Source: Thermodesulfovibrionales bacterium (GTDB lineage Bacteria > Nitrospirota > Thermodesulfovibrionia > Thermodesulfovibrionales > SM23-35). Taken from it: 64,000 nucleotides of DNA. The notes under the pieces are model-generated. The model saw nothing but the letters and a program-made list of their open reading frames with translations. It did no database searches and had not been told where the DNA came from. The stretch covers positions 1 to 64,000 of the forward strand of contig JAVHLL010000012.1 in NCBI GenBank assembly GCA_031082155.1, in the 5' to 3' direction. Below, piece after piece: positions 60,578 to 64,000 of the stretch. The position numbers and the translations under genes are program-made. The stretch's first letter is position 1, and every line of letters starts with the position of its first letter.

Positions 60578-63500
60578 CTGAACTCGAACCTGAACTTTAT
60601 ATCACCTCCCACCCCTCTTCTCTCGTCATGTATTCCGACAAGAGAGATATTCCTGCTTATCAGATACTCGACCTTGATAATCTGCTCCTCAGTGGACCCG
60701 AGGAGGTTCGAATAGGTTACGTAGAGTTTGTCCGCAATGAGCCGTTTTGAAACTATCACCCGTGGACTTACCGTGCCGGTAGTCTCGGAAACCGCAGGTT
60801 CGACCTGAAACCTGTCTATTCCTGTGATCATCTTCATGCGCTCTTCAATGACATCCGCTACAGGACCTGCAACAAATGACGTTGCCTCTCCCGCCCCAAT
60901 GCCCCCTTCGATCCCTTTCATCTGTGAGCCTATCCTGCCGACGGTCAGCAATGCAAGGATATCGACTTCATCAAGATGAGGAGTGGAGGTGAGCGCAAGC
61001 GTAAAGTGATCGATCTGTCCCTCGAGAGTCAACCTGATATTATAGCTGCTCACCGTTGTTTCTGCAGTAAAATTGAAAACAGGCATTATCCTGTTAGGGT
61101 CTGCAAAATCAGCGCTTGCATGGATGATCCTGAATTCATTGTTTCTGAAATATACATATCCTTCGTTCGATTCCACTCTTCCAAACAAAACTGGGTGCAA
61201 CAGTGTCCCTTTTAAAATCATATCCCCCCGGATATTCACAGGCGCCCGTGCGATATTGTTGTCCACAGAAATTTTATCGCTTCCCGTAATACGTATGTTT
61301 AACTCCGTGTGCTCAAACAGGGTTGTTTCTGCACGGGGGATGTCTTTCGACTTTGACTGGAATATCCAGCTTCTCCACTCTATGTTCTCCTTGTAATACG
61401 CTCGGTTGATCCGTATGTCGCCGACAATATTCTGTTGTTCCGGGGTCCCCTTCAGGAGAAGGTTCCCCCCGAAATTAAGGGAAAAATTTCCGGAAGGCGA
61501 AGTCGAAACATTCTCGACGGCAGCTTCGACATAGAACCGCTTAACTTTGAACGCTTTCAGGGAGACATATCCGGAAGCAGTAATATTGCCTCCCCCGATT
61601 TTGCCTGTCAGTTTCTGGAGGACGATCCTGTCTTCATCCATGAAAAGATGCCCGTTGAGAGAACTGATATAGGCAGGGTAATCACGGAGACCAACGGATG
61701 CGTCAGTTACATTCATTCCTCCCTTGACCCCCGGATCGTCCCAGGGGCCGGAAATCGAAAAGGAGAAGTCGGCATCACCTTTGAGATACCCGATTTTTTT
61801 CGACATGCCCTTGAGCGGAGCGAGCGCGGACTTCCCTTCAAGACTGAGATTATAAGATTTCCCGATTTCAAGTCCTCCTCTGAGGCTGAATGATGTTGTA
61901 CCGCTCTTCAAGGTACATGCAGTAACAGAAAGCGCCTTATTCTGCAGGGAAAAAATTATCGGTGAGTCATTCGATAAAGTCTGTCCAAAGAGTGAAAGGG
62001 TAAACCGTTCCAATGCCGTTGAAACCGAAATGGTATGTCTGTCCCCCCGTAAGTGCATTTTTCCTTCAAGGAAAAGCTCAAGGTCTTCAGGGACATCTTT
62101 TAAAACCGAACTCACAATAAAATCGTACCGGGCGGGCTGTATGGAAAGTTCCGCGCTCCACGGAAGTCTCTCGTCAAGCCTGCCGCTCCCCCTGAGCTGC
62201 ATCTTCTCATTAAAAAGGTCTCCCTGCACCGAGATATCCTTGTTCCGGATCGAAGCGGTAATATGCCCTCTTCCCATATCCTTTCCCTTGAATGTGCCGC
62301 CGATAACCCGGGCGTGGAAGGTAAGCACAGGGTTGTCAAACGTTCCCGAACCTTCTGATTTCAGGGAGATGGTCACGTCATCAGGCATCCTTTGCAGGCC
62401 AAGGTCTTTGAGGAAGAGCTTTTCAGCAGAGGCATTGTAAGAAAATTTCCCTCCATGCGAGAATGTTGCTTCCGCATCAAGAACTGATTTATCTTTTCTT
62501 ATTTGCAGCTTTTTCAATGAGAATTCATTATAGGTAAAGGTAAAAGCAGATGAAGCCCCATCAAAGGGTATCGTATACACTGATGCGTTCTCTGCAGAAG
62601 CATTGCCTCTGACAATAAAATCTCTACCCCTGCCGGTCATGCCCATCTCTGCATTCAGTCTTCCCTGCCCCGCAAACTCTTTGTAGAAGATCTGGACTGT
62701 TTTTCCGAAATCGGCCTTTCTGAGAGAAGCCTTCAGGTCATAGAGCGGCGCAGAAACGTCAAAAAGTTGCCTTGCGCTCGGAAAGGATATTTTCCCCTTC
62801 ACGGTATGCTCCTGGCCTGGTGATCTGAAAAAAGTTTCCCGGGTGCTGAGCAATGCTCGTTCATAAGCAAAATCGGACACGATACTGTCAAGCTGATATC
62901 CTTCGAGAGTAGCGTTCGCAAGGATGGCCCTTCCCGATATTTTCAGGTTTTCCAGCGGACCGGCTATTTCGCCCGAGAATTCACTGTGGCCGCTCAGGCC
63001 CTTGTAATATGGCGCAGCGAGGTCAATGGCAGACTCTGAAATCAGTCTTCCCCTCATTTGCATAGTACTCTTTGGCAGGTTGACCGTCCCGTTTAGGGTC
63101 AGATGCGACAGAGGTGTGTGAATCTGCAGGTCTTCCAAAGAAACAATGCGCTCATGCATTGAGAATCTACCCTTTATGTCCCGTATCCTGCTCAATACGT
63201 TTTCAACCGGATACGGTTCTCCCGAATAATATGATTTCTGTACTCTCAACGCTGCTTTGTAGAGAAACTTACCTTCCGGATTGAATGTATTCCCTGAGGT
63301 GGTCAATTCCCCATCAACCTTTCCATCCGGGATTTCCGGGTCCCACTTGATAAGCCCAAAGACCGGAAGACTGTCGACAGACTGAAATCTGACACGGAGT
63401 GAATAAAAATCGACAATCGGGAGATGGATCAACGCCTCAGCCTGCCCTTTTCCGTTATAAAGTAATGCAGCGCCGTTTTCGAATTTCATTATCCTGTCTT

Positions 63501-64000
63501 TATACAAAATATTGCAGCTCAGTGTATCGATATCCACACCATACAGGTTCCCCTGCTGTAGCTTTGCCTTTGCGTTTCCCGAAATATCCGTAAGCGGTCC
63601 GGTAATTTCTCCCTGAAAATCGACAAGTCCCTCAAGCTGGTCTTTCACCTTGAGAAGTTCCATGAGTGTCTGAAGATACAAATCCCCGCTCAGTTTGAGA
63701 TCGAGAAAGATGTTTTGCAGTTCAGGCAGCTCCAGTCCTTTTCTCTCGCCGCGGATCATGGTTGCTTTCTGTTTTGCGGGTACGATTTTTATTTCTCCTT
63801 TGGCCGAAATCCTTCCTTCACCCCGCTCAATAAGCCCGAACAGCCGTTTGACAGAGTTTACGATCAGCGCAAGACCGGTTTTGAGTGATCCTTTGCCCCG
63901 GGAATATGCTCCCTCGGCAGTAAACTTTGAACCATACGCGCCCACTTTAAGTCTTTTGATCTCAAGTGCATCTTTCCTGAAAACAACCGCCGCCTGGATA
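60574..64000 (-). CDS. tamB: TamB/DUF490 translocation-assembly protein (partial)
   Basis: More than 1140 residues; the frame stays open to the window end, so the N-terminus is outside. Long repetitive beta-helical stretches (e.g. GRLDERLPWSAELSIQPARY, LNGTVNLPKSTMQMRGRL) with a C-terminal DUF490 domain (NNIARAPVNIRGDMILKGTLLHPVLFGRVESNEGYVYF, DILALLTVGRIGSQMKG) and end DIKFRFEFR. The protein spans the periplasm and moves lipids and/or helps outer-membrane protein assembly with an Omp85 partner. The stop overlaps the likely Omp85 start. Just before it, GGAGGTGAT is a perfect anti-Shine-Dalgarno match. Confidence 0.88.
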   Translation of the reverse strand, partial: IQAAVVFRKDALEIKRLKVGAYGSKFTAEGAYSRGKGSLKTGLALIVNSVKRLFGLIERGEGRISAKGEIKIVPAKQKATMIRGERKGLELPELQNIFLDLKLSGDLYLQTLMELLKVKDQLEGLVDFQGEITGPLTDISGNAKAKLQQGNLYGVDIDTLSCNILYKDRIMKFENGAALLYNGKGQAEALIHLPIVDFYSLRVRFQSVDSLPVFGLIKWDPEIPDGKVDGELTTSGNTFNPEGKFLYKAALRVQKSYYSGEPYPVENVLSRIRDIKGRFSMHERIVSLEDLQIHTPLSHLTLNGTVNLPKSTMQMRGRLISESAIDLAAPYYKGLSGHSEFSGEIAGPLENLKISGRAILANATLEGYQLDSIVSDFAYERALLSTRETFFRSPGQEHTVKGKISFPSARQLFDVSAPLYDLKASLRKADFGKTVQIFYKEFAGQGRLNAEMGMTGRGRDFIVRGNASAENASVYTIPFDGASSAFTFTYNEFSLKKLQIRKDKSVLDAEATFSHGGKFSYNASAEKLFLKDLGLQRMPDDVTISLKSEGSGTFDNPVLTFHARVIGGTFKGKDMGRGHITASIRNKDISVQGDLFNEKMQLRGSGRLDERLPWSAELSIQPARYDFIVSSVLKDVPEDLELFLEGKMHLRGDRHTISVSTALERFTLSLFGQTLSNDSPIIFSLQNKALSVTACTLKSGTTSFSLRGGLEIGKSYNLSLEGKSALAPLKGMSKKIGYLKGDADFSFSISGPWDDPGVKGGMNVTDASVGLRDYPAYISSLNGHLFMDEDRIVLQKLTGKIGGGNITASGYVSLKAFKVKRFYVEAAVENVSTSPSGNFSLNFGGNLLLKGTPEQQNIVGDIRINRAYYKENIEWRSWIFQSKSKDIPRAETTLFEHTELNIRITGSDKISVDNNIARAPVNIRGDMILKGTLLHPVLFGRVESNEGYVYFRNNEFRIIHASADFADPNRIMPVFNFTAETTVSSYNIRLTLEGQIDHFTLALTSTPHLDEVDILALLTVGRIGSQMKGIEGGIGAGEATSFVAGPVADVIEERMKMITGIDRFQVEPAVSETTGTVSPRVIVSKRLIADKLYVTYSNLLGSTEEQIIKVEYLISRNISLVGIHDERRGVGGDIKFRFEFR

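Noticed and set aside
1-64000. tRNA or rRNA genes
   Set aside because: I looked for T-loop GGTTCGANTCC-type sequence with a paired acceptor stem and for conserved rRNA segments by eye and saw none; a covariance search would be needed to be certain.

Overview
The window comes from a bacterial chromosome with a Gram-negative envelope: it encodes a BamA/TamA barrel, TamB, a SurA-like chaperone and several lipoproteins. The combination of many multiheme c-type cytochromes, NHL-repeat lipoproteins, a hydrogenase maturation (hyp) set, a small acetyl-CoA-synthase-type corrinoid Fe-S relative, large TauE/SafE permeases and dense palindromic repeats fits an anaerobic, sulfur- or metal-cycling lineage such as Nitrospirota/Thermodesulfovibrionia or a deltaproteobacterial group. 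This placement is an inference from gene content and was not tested by phylogeny.

Layout. 0-11 kb is an accessory surface-polysaccharide region. It holds two paralogous GT-C-like membrane proteins with TPR tails, a sulfotransferase, a WecD-like acetyltransferase, a GT2 glycosyltransferase, a DegT/WecE-like aminotransferase and a nucleotide-sugar 4,6-dehydratase-like SDR, with long repeat-filled gaps and gene remnants between them. 11-21 kb is an electron-transfer region: two 12-heme cytochromes, then an 11-heme protein, an NHL lipoprotein, an outer-membrane barrel, a second NHL lipoprotein and two smaller cytochromes (46 canonical CXXCH motifs in all), with the layout of a porin-cytochrome conduit. 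21-30 kb (mostly minus strand) is hydrogenase maturation: an M52-type protease, pdxJ, hypE, an AcsC/CdhE-like Fe-S protein, hypD, hypF, hypB and hypA, with YtxH and DUF948 envelope proteins upstream; no hypC and no hydrogenase subunits are visible. 30-36 kb (plus) has ribD, a pseudo-receiver/SPOR protein, a CysRS-like protein lacking zinc ligands and a phosphoglucomutase. 36-42.7 kb (minus) is housekeeping: obgE, rpmA, rplU, PilZ, MEMO, dnaB, rplI and an M50 protease. 42.7-50.4 kb has a tandemly duplicated module (TauE/SafE permease, small two-helix membrane protein, UspA) with a GntR regulator and a sigma-54 activator; a sigma-54 promoter and a palindromic upstream site lie between the two regulators. 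50.4-64 kb has a phosphoesterase, an EmrB/EmrA-type efflux pair behind two TGAAC-N4-GTTCA boxes, panD, a UMF1 transporter, pdxA, a SurA-like protein, an Omp85 protein and TamB, which runs off the window end.

The most unusual layer is the repeats. At least four families recur: paired GTCATTCC.../...GGAATGAC hairpins, some carrying GTCTGTCCATAAA terminal inverted repeats like a MITE; a ~200-bp four-hairpin composite element in three copies; CCCCCTTT..AAAGGGGG palindromes; and short tandem repeats. A GIY-YIG nuclease gene sits exactly between the two halves of the first family and takes its stop codon from it. A DUF559 endonuclease remnant starts in the CCCCCTTT family. Several of these repeats are also read in frame inside conserved proteins (hypF, both GT-C paralogs, the SurA-like signal peptide).
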